A DNA stretch of 64,000 bases, from assembly GCF_000802425.1 (NCBI RefSeq), contig NZ_JRUD01000004.1, positions 21,421-85,420 on the forward strand, in the 5' to 3' direction. Below are positions 31,705 to 39,545 of this stretch, one piece after another (position 1 is the stretch's first letter; every line of letters begins with the position of its first letter). The DNA is from Pseudomonas flexibilis. GTDB lineage: Bacteria > Pseudomonadota > Gammaproteobacteria > Pseudomonadales > Pseudomonadaceae. A program made the translations under genes and the position numbers. Below the pieces are notes generated by a model that had not been told where the DNA came from, ran no database searches, and worked only from the letters and a program-made list of their open reading frames with translations.

Positions 31705-32081
31705 CCGGACACCTGTCGAACAGCGACCTGGACACCCTGATCAGCGACGCCGACCTGAGCCTCAACGATCCCGAGCCGCTTGCCAGCCTCCCCGAGCCCG
31801 CCGAGCCGCAGCAGCGCCTGCCCCAGCAGGACCTGAGCTTCTTCGGCAAGATCCCCGTGCATGTCACCCTGGAGGTCGGTTCCAGCGAAGTCACCCTGCA
31901 GGACCTGATGTCCGTGGACGTGCACAGCGTCATCGCCCTCGACAAGCTGGCCGGCGAGCCGCTGGACGTGAAGGTCAATGGCGCACCCTTCGCCAAGGCC
32001 GAGGTGGTGGTGCTCAACGGCAACTACGGGCTGCGTATCGTCGAACTCAACAGCAACGGTCTGTCCGGTCTGAAGCCATGA
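31701..32081 (+). CDS. fliN: FliN, flagellar switch/C-ring protein with a FliM-like N-terminal peptide
   Basis: 126 residues. The C-terminal SpoA domain (FFGKIPVHVTLEVGSSEVTL, DLMSVDVHSVIALDKLAGEP, NYGLRIVEL) is typical FliN. The N-terminus, HLSNSDLDTLISDADL, resembles the CheY-binding peptide normally at the start of FliM (LSQxEIDALL) and is joined by a Pro/Glu-rich linker. FliN completes the C-ring and binds FliH. It starts inside the fliM stop (ATGA) and overlaps fliP by 4 bases. Confidence 0.9.
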   Translation: MTGHLSNSDLDTLISDADLSLNDPEPLASLPEPAEPQQRLPQQDLSFFGKIPVHVTLEVGSSEVTLQDLMSVDVHSVIALDKLAGEPLDVKVNGAPFAKAEVVVLNGNYGLRIVELNSNGLSGLKP

Positions 32082-32842
32082 TGGCGCGCCTGCTGGCCGT
32101 GGCCGGCATTCTGGTCGTCACGCTGCTGCTGCCGTTTCCGGCATTCGCCCAGGAAGCCGGCGGCGGCGAGATCACCCTGTTCAACCTGAACGACACGGCA
32201 AACGGCCAGACGCTCAGCGTCAAGCTGCAGATCCTGGTGCTGATGACCCTGCTGGGTCTGGTGCCGGCGATGCTGATGCTGATGACCTGCTTCACGCGCT
32301 TCATCATCGTGTTGGCCATCCTGCGCCAGGCCATGGGCCTGCAGTCCAGCCCGCCCAACAACGTGCTGGTCGGCATCGCCCTGGCGCTGACCCTGCTGGT
32401 GATGCGCCCGGTCTGGCAGGAGATCCACACCCAGGCCTACGAGCCGTTCCAGAACGACCAGATCACGTTCGAGCAGGGCCTGTCCCAGGCCAAGCAGAGC
32501 ATCAGCCGCTTCATGCTGGCGCAGACCAACGAGACGGCGCTGGCCACCATTCTCGACCTGGCCGGCGAAGAGCGCCCCGCCGACATCACTACCCTGGACT
32601 TCACCCTGCTGCTGCCGGCGTTCGTGCTCAGCGAGCTGAAGACGGCCTTCCAGCTCGGCTTCATGATCTTCGTGCCATTCCTGGTCATCGACCTGGTGGT
32701 GGCGAGCGTGCTGATGGCCATGGGCATGATGATGCTCTCGCCGATGATGATCTCGCTGCCCTTCAAGCTGATGGTCTTCGTGCTGGTGGATGGCTGGACG
32801 CTGCTGGTCGGCACCCTGACGTCCAGCCTGCAGCCCCTCTAG
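32078..32842 (+). CDS. fliP: FliP, flagellar type III export gate protein
   Basis: 254 residues with a cleavable signal peptide (MARLLAVAGILVVTLLLPFP, AFAQ). FliP signatures are LQILVLMTLLGLVPAMLMLM, FTRFIIVLAILRQAMGLQSS, PPNNVLVGIALALTLLVMRP and PLAFQ-like LGFMIFVPFLVIDLVVASVL. It forms the core of the export gate with FliQ and FliR. No fliO lies between fliN and fliP, as in lateral/Flag-2 systems. Confidence 0.96.
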   Translation: MMARLLAVAGILVVTLLLPFPAFAQEAGGGEITLFNLNDTANGQTLSVKLQILVLMTLLGLVPAMLMLMTCFTRFIIVLAILRQAMGLQSSPPNNVLVGIALALTLLVMRPVWQEIHTQAYEPFQNDQITFEQGLSQAKQSISRFMLAQTNETALATILDLAGEERPADITTLDFTLLLPAFVLSELKTAFQLGFMIFVPFLVIDLVVASVLMAMGMMMLSPMMISLPFKLMVFVLVDGWTLLVGTLTSSLQPL

Positions 32843-32852
32843 AGGTAGTGCC

Positions 32853-33125
32853 GTGCTCACTCCGGAAATCGCCGTCGACCTGATCAGCCACGCCGTGCAG
32901 ATCACCGCCCTGATCGTCTGCGTGCTGGTGATTCCGAGTCTGATCGGCGGCCTGCTGGTGGCGATCTTCCAGGCCGCCACGCAGATCAACGAGCAGATGC
33001 TCAGCTTCCTGCCGCGCCTGCTGATCACTCTGGCCATGCTGGTGGTCGGCGGTCACTGGATCCTCGGCACGCTGATGGACCTGTTCATCCAGACCTTCCG
33101 CCAGGCAGGCGGGCTGGTCGGCTGA
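32853..33125 (+). CDS. fliQ: FliQ, flagellar export gate protein
   Basis: 90 residues from a GTG start preceded by GAGGTAG. Two membrane segments (about residues 15-38 and 52-75) with the FliQ pattern SLIGGLLVAIFQAATQINEQ between them. It stacks with FliP and FliR in the export gate. It lies 10 bases after fliP and 3 bases before fliR. Confidence 0.95.
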   Translation: MLTPEIAVDLISHAVQITALIVCVLVIPSLIGGLLVAIFQAATQINEQMLSFLPRLLITLAMLVVGGHWILGTLMDLFIQTFRQAGGLVG

Positions 33126-33128
33126 GGC

Positions 33129-33929
33129 ATGAATTCCGGGCAGGCACTTTTCGAGGCCAGCCAGTGGCTGCTGGCCCTGCAGCTGTTCTGGTGGCCGTTC
33201 GTGCGCATCATGGCGGCGCTGAGCATCGCACCGCTGTTCGCCCAGCGCTCGCTGCCGGTGCGCGCCCGCCTGTTGCTGGCCCTGGTACTGACCGTCGCGC
33301 TGCTACCGACCCTGCCGCCCGCGCCGGAAATCGACGTGCTGTCGCCTGCCGGCGCGCTGGCCACCATCGAGCAGATCCTCTTCGGCCTGCTGCTGGGCCT
33401 GATGCTGCAGCTGGCCTTCGCCGTATTCACCATCACTGGCGAGCTCATCTCGACGCAGATGGGCATGGGCATGGCGCGCTACAACGACCCGGTGAACGGC
33501 GTGTCTTCCACGTCGATCGTCTACCAGGTGTTCTTCATCCTGCTGATGCTGGTGTTCGTGGCGCTGGACGGCCATCTGCTGGTGGTCAGCATCCTGCACA
33601 AGAGCTTCACCCTCTGGCCGGTGGGCAGCGGGCTGCACTACTTCGGCTTCCAGGCCTTCGTGCACGCCATGGCCTGGGTGCTGGCCGCCGCACTGCTGAT
33701 CGCCCTGCCGGCGGTGTTCTGCCTATTCCTGGTGCAGTTCTGCTTCGGCCTGCTGAACCGCATCTCGCCGGCCATGAACCTGTTTTCCCTGGGCTTCCCG
33801 CTGGCCATCCTGGTCGGCCTGCTGTGTCTGAAGCTGCTGGTGCCGCACCTGCCGGAAAACTACCTGAACCTCAGCCGCCAGCTGCTGGACAACCTGGCCA
33901 TCCTGCTGCCGGGAGGCCTCGATGGCTGA
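33129..33929 (+). CDS. fliR: FliR, flagellar export gate protein
   Basis: 266 residues with six hydrophobic segments. FliR features are VRIMAALSIAPLFAQRSLPV near residue 28, EQILFGLLLGLMLQLAFAVF, GELISTQMGMGMARYNDPVN and a C-terminal NRISPAMNLFSLGFPLAILV. It forms the gate with FliP and FliQ and docks FlhB. It overlaps flhB by 8 bases. Confidence 0.95.
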   Translation: MNSGQALFEASQWLLALQLFWWPFVRIMAALSIAPLFAQRSLPVRARLLLALVLTVALLPTLPPAPEIDVLSPAGALATIEQILFGLLLGLMLQLAFAVFTITGELISTQMGMGMARYNDPVNGVSSTSIVYQVFFILLMLVFVALDGHLLVVSILHKSFTLWPVGSGLHYFGFQAFVHAMAWVLAAALLIALPAVFCLFLVQFCFGLLNRISPAMNLFSLGFPLAILVGLLCLKLLVPHLPENYLNLSRQLLDNLAILLPGGLDG

Positions 33930-35064
33930 GAACCAGTCCAGTCAGGAAAAAACAGAACAGGCGACACCCCAGAAGCTGCAGAAGGCCAGGGAGGATGGGC
34001 AGGTCACCCGGTCGCGCGACCTGGCCACCATGGTCTCGCTGCTGGCCACCCTGCTGCTGCTGCGCATCTTCTTCGACTACATGCTCGACGGCTTCGACCA
34101 GATTTTCACCGGTTCGTACATCAACTTCGCGCGCAGCGAGCTGACCCCCAATGACGTGACCCAGGTGCTGCTCAACGGCATCCTGACCTTCATCCTGATC
34201 CTGCTGCCGTTGTTGATCGCGCCGCTGGTGGTGATTCCGTTCGGGCTGATCCCCAGCGGATGGATGTTTGCCAGCAAGAACTTCCATCCCAAGCTGAGCA
34301 AGCTCAACCCGCTGACCGGCCTCAAGCGCATCGTCTCGATGCAGAACCTCACCGACTTCCTCAAGTCCTTCCTCAAGGTGCTGATCCTGATCGCCATGGG
34401 CTGGATCCAGATGGTCTATACCCTGCCGCGCCTGATCGCCCTGCAGAAGTCCGATCTGGCCACGGCCCTGGGCAGCGCCTTTTCCCTGACCTTCGACATG
34501 CTGATCATGATGATGGCGGTGTTCGTGGTGTTCGCCGCCATCGACGTCCCCCTGCAGCGCTTCCTGTTCATGAAGAAGATGCGCATGACCAAGCAGGAGG
34601 TGAAGGAGGAGTACAAGAACCGCGAGGGCAAGCCGGAGGTGAAGGCCCGCATCAAGCGCCTGCAGCGCCAGCTGGCCCAGCGCCAGATCAGCAAGGTGCT
34701 CAAGGATGCGGACGTGGTGATCACCAACCCGCTGCATTACGCCGTCGCGCTGAAGTACGACCTCAAGAAGGCCCAGGCCCCCTATGTGCTGGCCAAGGGG
34801 CATGACGAAACCGCCCAGTTCATTCGCGAGAAGGCCATGGACCTCGCCATCGAGGTGGTGCCCATCCCGCCCCTGGCCCGTGCCGTGTACTTCACCACCC
34901 AGGTCAACCAGCAGATTCCGACCGCCCTGTATCAGGCGGTGGCCCACGTACTGACTTACGTCCTGCAGCTCAAGGCCTACCGGCGCGGCACCCGTCGCGC
35001 CGCCCCGGTGCTGCCCAAGGAACTGCCCATTCCCTCTTCACTTGCCAACCGAGCGTCAACATGA
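33922..35064 (+). CDS. flhB: FlhB, export gate substrate-specificity switch protein
   Basis: 380 residues, preceded by GGGAGG. N-terminal basic stretch (EKTEQATPQKLQKAREDGQV), four membrane segments, then the cytoplasmic domain (MRMTKQEVKEEYKNREGKPE, RIKRLQRQLAQRQISKVLKD). The self-cleavage site, usually NPTH, reads NPLH (TNPLHYAVALKYDLKKAQAP). The essential Asn-Pro is kept, so cleavage and hook-to-filament switching should still occur. It overlaps flhA by 4 bases. Confidence 0.95.
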   Translation: MAENQSSQEKTEQATPQKLQKAREDGQVTRSRDLATMVSLLATLLLLRIFFDYMLDGFDQIFTGSYINFARSELTPNDVTQVLLNGILTFILILLPLLIAPLVVIPFGLIPSGWMFASKNFHPKLSKLNPLTGLKRIVSMQNLTDFLKSFLKVLILIAMGWIQMVYTLPRLIALQKSDLATALGSAFSLTFDMLIMMMAVFVVFAAIDVPLQRFLFMKKMRMTKQEVKEEYKNREGKPEVKARIKRLQRQLAQRQISKVLKDADVVITNPLHYAVALKYDLKKAQAPYVLAKGHDETAQFIREKAMDLAIEVVPIPPLARAVYFTTQVNQQIPTALYQAVAHVLTYVLQLKAYRRGTRRAAPVLPKELPIPSSLANRAST

Positions 35065-37157
35065 GCCCAATGCAGCAATTTTCCGCCACCTTGCGCAACG
35101 GCAAGATCGGCATCCCCGTGGTGGTGCTGTCCATCCTGGCGATGATCATCCTGCCGCTGCCGCCGCTGGTGCTGGACATTCTGTTCACCTTCAACATCGG
35201 CATGTCGATCCTGGTGCTGCTGGTCTGCGTCTCGACCCGCACGCCGCTGGACTTCTCGCTGCTGCCGACGGTGATCCTGGTCACCACACTGCTGCGCCTG
35301 ACGCTCAACGTGGCCTCCACGCGCATCGTGCTGCTGGAAGGCCATAACGGCACCGACGCCGCGGGCAAGGTGATCGAAGCCTTCGGCGAGGTGGTGATCG
35401 GCGGCAACTTCATCGTCGGCATCATCGTCTTCGTGATTCTCACCATCGTGAACTTCCTGGTGATCACCAAGGGGGGCGAGCGCATCGCCGAGGTGACCGC
35501 GCGCTTCACCCTGGACGCCCTGCCCGGCAAGCAGATGGCCATCGACGCCGACCTCAACGCCGGCCTGATCAACGCCGACGAGGCGCGCCAGCGCCGCGCC
35601 GCCGTGGCCAAGGAATCCGACTTCTACGGGGCCATGGACGGTGCCGCCAAGTTCGTGCGCGGCGACGCCATCGCCGGCATCCTGATCCTGCTGATCAACC
35701 TGATCGGCGGCTTCGCCATCGGCATGCTGGTGCACGACCTGTCGGCCGGCGACGCCTGGCGCCTGTACGCGCTGCTGAGCATCGGTGACGGCCTGGCCGC
35801 GCAGATTCCGGCGCTGCTGCTGTCCACCGCCGCGGCGATCATCATCACCCGCACCAACGAGTCGGCGGAAATCACCGGCCTGGTGCGCAAGCAGATGCTC
35901 GCCCAGCCGTCGACGCTCTACACCGTGGCCGGGGTGATCGCCGTCATCGCCCTGGTGCCGGGCATGCCGCATCTGGCCTTCATGAGCTTCGCGGCGCTGA
36001 TCGCCTTCGTGGCCTGGCGCACCGCCAAGTTCGCCCCGGTGGAGGAGGCCGAAAGCCTGGAAAAGGTCGCTGCCCTGAGCCGCGACCTGCGCCAGGACAA
36101 GCCGCAGCCACTGGCCTGGGAAGACATCCCGCTGGTCGAGCGGCTGTCGGTATCGCTGGGCTACAAGCTGGTCGGCCTGGTCAACGACGCCGGTGGCTCG
36201 CCGCTGCCGCTGCGCATTCGCGGGGTGCGCCAGACGCTCTCCGAGCAGCTCGGCTTTCTGCTGCCGGAAGTGCACATTCGCGACAGCCTGCGCCTGAAGG
36301 CCTCGCAGTACGCCATCTACATCAACGGCGAGCGCATCGACGGCGCCGAACTGTACCCGGACCGCCTGATGGCCATTCCCTCGGCCAAGCTGTACGGCGA
36401 GATCGACGGCATCCTCGGCACCGACCCGGCCTACCGCATGCAGGTGGTGTGGATCGACCCGGCGCTCAAGAGCAAGGCGCTCAACCTCGGCTATCAGGTG
36501 ATCGACTGCTCCAGCGTGGTAGCGACCCACCTGAACAAGATCATCCGCGAGAACCTGGCGGAAATCTTCAAGCACGATGACGTCGATCACCTGATGCAGC
36601 GCCTGACCGTCCTGGCCCCCAAGCTGGCGGAAAGTCTCAAGACCGCGCTCAGCTACACCCAGCAGCACCGCGTATACCGTCAGCTGCTGCAGGAAGAAGT
36701 GCCGCTGCGTGACATCGTGACCATCGCCACTACCCTGCTGGAAGGCAGCGAAAGCACCAAGGACCCGATCCTGCTGGCCTCCGACGTGCGCTTCGCCCTG
36801 CGCCGCACGCTGGTCAACGCCATCGCCGGCGAACGCAGCGAGCTGGGCGTGTTCGTGCTGGAAAATGCGCTGGAGAACACTCTGATGGGCGCCCTGGGCA
36901 TCGCCCAGCAACAGGGCACCGTCAGCCTGGACAACATTCCGGTCGACCCCGCGCTGCTCAACCAGCTGCAGACCAGCATGCCGGTGGTCAAGGAACGCCT
37001 GCGCAAGGACGGCCACCCGCCGATCCTGGTGGTCATGCCGCAACTGCGCCCGCTGCTCGCCCGCTACGCACGGGTGTTCAGCCCCGGGCTGCACGTGCTG
37101 TCGCAGAACGAGATCCCCGAGAAGGTGGCGATCAATATCGTCGGAACGCTGGGCTGA
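35061..37157 (+). CDS. flhA: FlhA, major flagellar export gate protein
   Basis: 698 residues, the standard length. Eight membrane segments in the N-terminal half include the FHIPEP-family signatures TVILVTTLLRLTLNVASTRI and FLVITKGGERIAEVTARFTL followed by DALPGKQMAIDADLNAGLIN. The C-terminal cytoplasmic domain forms the nonameric docking ring for chaperone-substrate complexes (IRENLAEIFKHDDVDHLMQR, PLRDIVTIATTLLEG). It is the last recognised export gene in the fliM-N-P-Q-R-flhB-flhA run; an unknown gene follows 49 bases later. Confidence 0.97.
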   Translation: MSPMQQFSATLRNGKIGIPVVVLSILAMIILPLPPLVLDILFTFNIGMSILVLLVCVSTRTPLDFSLLPTVILVTTLLRLTLNVASTRIVLLEGHNGTDAAGKVIEAFGEVVIGGNFIVGIIVFVILTIVNFLVITKGGERIAEVTARFTLDALPGKQMAIDADLNAGLINADEARQRRAAVAKESDFYGAMDGAAKFVRGDAIAGILILLINLIGGFAIGMLVHDLSAGDAWRLYALLSIGDGLAAQIPALLLSTAAAIIITRTNESAEITGLVRKQMLAQPSTLYTVAGVIAVIALVPGMPHLAFMSFAALIAFVAWRTAKFAPVEEAESLEKVAALSRDLRQDKPQPLAWEDIPLVERLSVSLGYKLVGLVNDAGGSPLPLRIRGVRQTLSEQLGFLLPEVHIRDSLRLKASQYAIYINGERIDGAELYPDRLMAIPSAKLYGEIDGILGTDPAYRMQVVWIDPALKSKALNLGYQVIDCSSVVATHLNKIIRENLAEIFKHDDVDHLMQRLTVLAPKLAESLKTALSYTQQHRVYRQLLQEEVPLRDIVTIATTLLEGSESTKDPILLASDVRFALRRTLVNAIAGERSELGVFVLENALENTLMGALGIAQQQGTVSLDNIPVDPALLNQLQTSMPVVKERLRKDGHPPILVVMPQLRPLLARYARVFSPGLHVLSQNEIPEKVAINIVGTLG

Positions 37158-37206
37158 GCCTGCGGGGCGCCAGTTGGCGCCCCGCGCCGCTCTGAAAGGA
37201 AAGATC

Positions 37207-39018
37207 ATGTACATCCGTCTCGTCATTTCCGCCCTGGCACTCGCCCTGGCACTGCCGGCGCACGCGGCGCCCGTGGCCCTGGTCCGGGACTACACCTACC
37301 GGGCCAGCGAGAACGACTCGAAAGTCAGCGCACGCAAAGCAGCGCTGCAACAGCTGCAGGCCCTGGCCATCGAGGAGGTCGGCGTGCAGGTGCAGGCGTC
37401 GCTGGACAGTACCGAGCGCCTGGATGGCGAAACCTTCTCCCGCACCGTACAGAACAACATCCAGTCCTTCGCCCAGGCGCTGACCCGCACGCGGATCCTG
37501 GAAGAACAGTGGGACGGCGAGCACTTCTTCCTCAAGGCGGAGATCGAAGTCGACCCCGACGGCCTGGGCAAGCAGCTGCGGGGACTGCAGAAGGGCACCA
37601 GCACCGACCCCTGCGCCGCCAAGGCGGCCGAATATCAAACCCTGGGCAAGAAACTCCCCGGCGCGCAGCGCACCGCTGAACTGCTGGCGCTGTCCCTTTC
37701 CGTCCCCTTCGACTACGACTGCCATCGCTGGCAGTACGATCTGGCGCCCGCGCTGATCCGCGGCCAGCATCCGCTGCCGGGTTACCGGGACTACCTGTTC
37801 GCCCAGTCGAAGAGCGTCCGCCCCGAGGAAACCGAGCTGGTGCTGCCCCTGGCGATCGACGCCGCGCTGCGCCAGAGCGAGCTTTCCGCAACGGAGTGGC
37901 AGCAGGTTGTCGAGGGGCTGGCACGGGTCCGGCCGACTTACCTGCCACGCAGTCTCGCGCCACTGTCCAACCACACCCGAAGCCAGAAGGCCGATGCCCG
38001 CCCGGCGCCGGGCCACCGGCAACCGGCCGAGCGGCTGGCGGAGCAGATCGAGCAGTTGCTCAGCCTGGCCGGCGCTGGGAGGCTCGCCACTCCGCCAATG
38101 TCACGGGGCGAGCTGGCCCATGAGCTGTACCGGATCATCCGGCACAACCAGCCTCTGCTGGCCGCCGAGCTGCTGGCCCGGGAAGCGCCAACCATCAGCC
38201 GGCCCGACCTGCTGCTCAAAGATGTCGCGGAGGCGTTCCTGCGCAGCACCCCGCTGGAGCCCGAGGGAGGTCATGGGAAGGCGCTCGATCGCCTGCTGAC
38301 CCGCATCGACCACGACTGGCAAGGGCTGCAGCGCCAGCCGCTGCAGGACGTCCACCAGTTGCTTCGCTCACTGGACGCGCGCAACGAAGCCGGGACGCAG
38401 CAGATCATCGACCGGCACCGCACGCTGTTTGCCAATACGCTGACAACCTACCCGCACGTCGACGCCCTGACGCGTGACAGGCTGTTCATTCGCTATCAGT
38501 TACCGGGCTCGACGGCCTGCACGCCTGCCAAGTGCGCGCGCCAGCTGTTCAGCGACGAAGGGGCCTTCGAGGCCAGCGTGCTGCTGCTGGCACACGGTGC
38601 ACAGGCCGGCAGCCAACAGGCAGAGGTGGTGCGCAAGCTGGAGCGACTGAGGGTGCAGCGCACCGGCTATCGGCGCATCGAGACGAAGGCCAACCTGATC
38701 ACCTTCCTGACCCGCCATGGTCGCGCCGACGCGCAGACCGTCGCCCTGATGATCCAGTTGCTGGGCGATCTGGATGACGGTGATTTCCCCCGGCAGAGTC
38801 GCCAGGCACTGGTGGCCTTCTACCCGGGCAGCCTCGATGCGCTCCTGCAGGCCTTTCCCTCACAGGAGCGCCTGGTGCAGCAACGCATACTGGAGGTGCT
38901 AGGCGAGATGCCCGCCGATGCCCGTATCCAGGCGTTCCTGCGTGGACTGGCGGGAGAAACGCCACACCTGCGCTTCGCCATCGAGGATGCGCTGGCGGCG
39001 CAGGTGGGCAAGTCATAG
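37207..39018 (+). CDS. Exported protein of unknown function in the flagellar operon
   Basis: 603 residues, preceded by GAAAGGA. A Sec signal peptide (MYIRLVISALALALALPAHA) leads to an N-terminal domain (residues 20-130) with YTYRASENDSKVSARKAALQ and LAIEEVGVQVQASLDSTERL, then WDGEHFFLKAEIEVDPDGL. This resembles, from memory, the domain found in LPP20/FlgT-like periplasmic proteins, but that is not verified. The rest is alpha-helical with four cysteines (two at STDPCAAK and DYDCHRW, two at TACTPAKCARQ) and HEAT-like repeats at the C-terminus (LITFLTRHGRADAQTVALMI, RILEVLGEMPADARIQAFLR). Being 49 bases after flhA suggests a periplasmic role in this flagellum. The function is unknown. Confidence 0.75.
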   Translation: MYIRLVISALALALALPAHAAPVALVRDYTYRASENDSKVSARKAALQQLQALAIEEVGVQVQASLDSTERLDGETFSRTVQNNIQSFAQALTRTRILEEQWDGEHFFLKAEIEVDPDGLGKQLRGLQKGTSTDPCAAKAAEYQTLGKKLPGAQRTAELLALSLSVPFDYDCHRWQYDLAPALIRGQHPLPGYRDYLFAQSKSVRPEETELVLPLAIDAALRQSELSATEWQQVVEGLARVRPTYLPRSLAPLSNHTRSQKADARPAPGHRQPAERLAEQIEQLLSLAGAGRLATPPMSRGELAHELYRIIRHNQPLLAAELLAREAPTISRPDLLLKDVAEAFLRSTPLEPEGGHGKALDRLLTRIDHDWQGLQRQPLQDVHQLLRSLDARNEAGTQQIIDRHRTLFANTLTTYPHVDALTRDRLFIRYQLPGSTACTPAKCARQLFSDEGAFEASVLLLAHGAQAGSQQAEVVRKLERLRVQRTGYRRIETKANLITFLTRHGRADAQTVALMIQLLGDLDDGDFPRQSRQALVAFYPGSLDALLQAFPSQERLVQQRILEVLGEMPADARIQAFLRGLAGETPHLRFAIEDALAAQVGKS

Positions 39019-39038
39019 CGCCAGCCGACCGGCGGCGC

Positions 39039-39404
39039 TCAGACGCGCCGCTTCGGCAGGCTGGTTTCCGACAGCCCCAGGCTGTGGCTGAGGCTTTTCA
39101 CCAGGTTCTCGAACGCCCGCGAAGGCTCCAGCACCCGCAGGCCCTGCTCGTAGCCACGGCGAAAATTCTTTCGCGTCCACTGGCAGATCACCGTGAGCGG
39201 GATCTGCTGCTCGGGCGTCAGGTCGTTCTTGGGCACCTCCAGCACGATCTCGTACTGCTCCCCGGCAGTGAACGTCTCCTCGCCAATCAGGCGCAACCCA
39301 CCCAGCGAAACGTCGGCAGCGTAGCCCAGCGATACATTGCGGGCAGGATCACGCACATCGATTCGCATCCCTTTGATGAACGGAAAGCGGCTGAACTTAC
39401 GCAT
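39039..39404 (-). CDS. PilZ-domain protein (putative c-di-GMP receptor)
   Basis: About 121 residues from an ATG preceded by GAAGAA; an ATG 33 bases upstream is possible. The PilZ c-di-GMP-binding residues are visible: MRKFSRFPFIKGMRIDV (RxxxR-like motif) and AADVSLGGLRLIGEETFTAG (the D-x-S-x-x-G motif near residue 35), followed by TVICQWTRKNFRRGYEQGLR. It is a single-domain protein with no membrane segment. It lies tail to tail with the unknown flagellar-operon gene, so it could connect c-di-GMP to this flagellum, though it may only be a neighbour. Confidence 0.88.
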   Translation of the reverse strand: MRKFSRFPFIKGMRIDVRDPARNVSLGYAADVSLGGLRLIGEETFTAGEQYEIVLEVPKNDLTPEQQIPLTVICQWTRKNFRRGYEQGLRVLEPSRAFENLVKSLSHSLGLSETSLPKRRV

Positions 39405-39545
39405 TTCTTCGGCTCGTCTCGATCCTGAAAAAACCATAATGGCATTACGCCCTGCCGGGTAGTCTAAGCCGTTCCGCCGCCCGGACCAATCCGTCTCTGC
39501 CCACCCCTGTTAGAATCGGCCGCTTTCGGTTCCAGGGCGCGATCC

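Noticed and set aside
34977..37226. 749-codon open frame on the minus strand opposite flhA
   Set aside because: Its translation is Gln/His/Gly/Val-rich with no motif, and it is an exact shadow of flhA's GC-biased codons; flhA is unambiguous.
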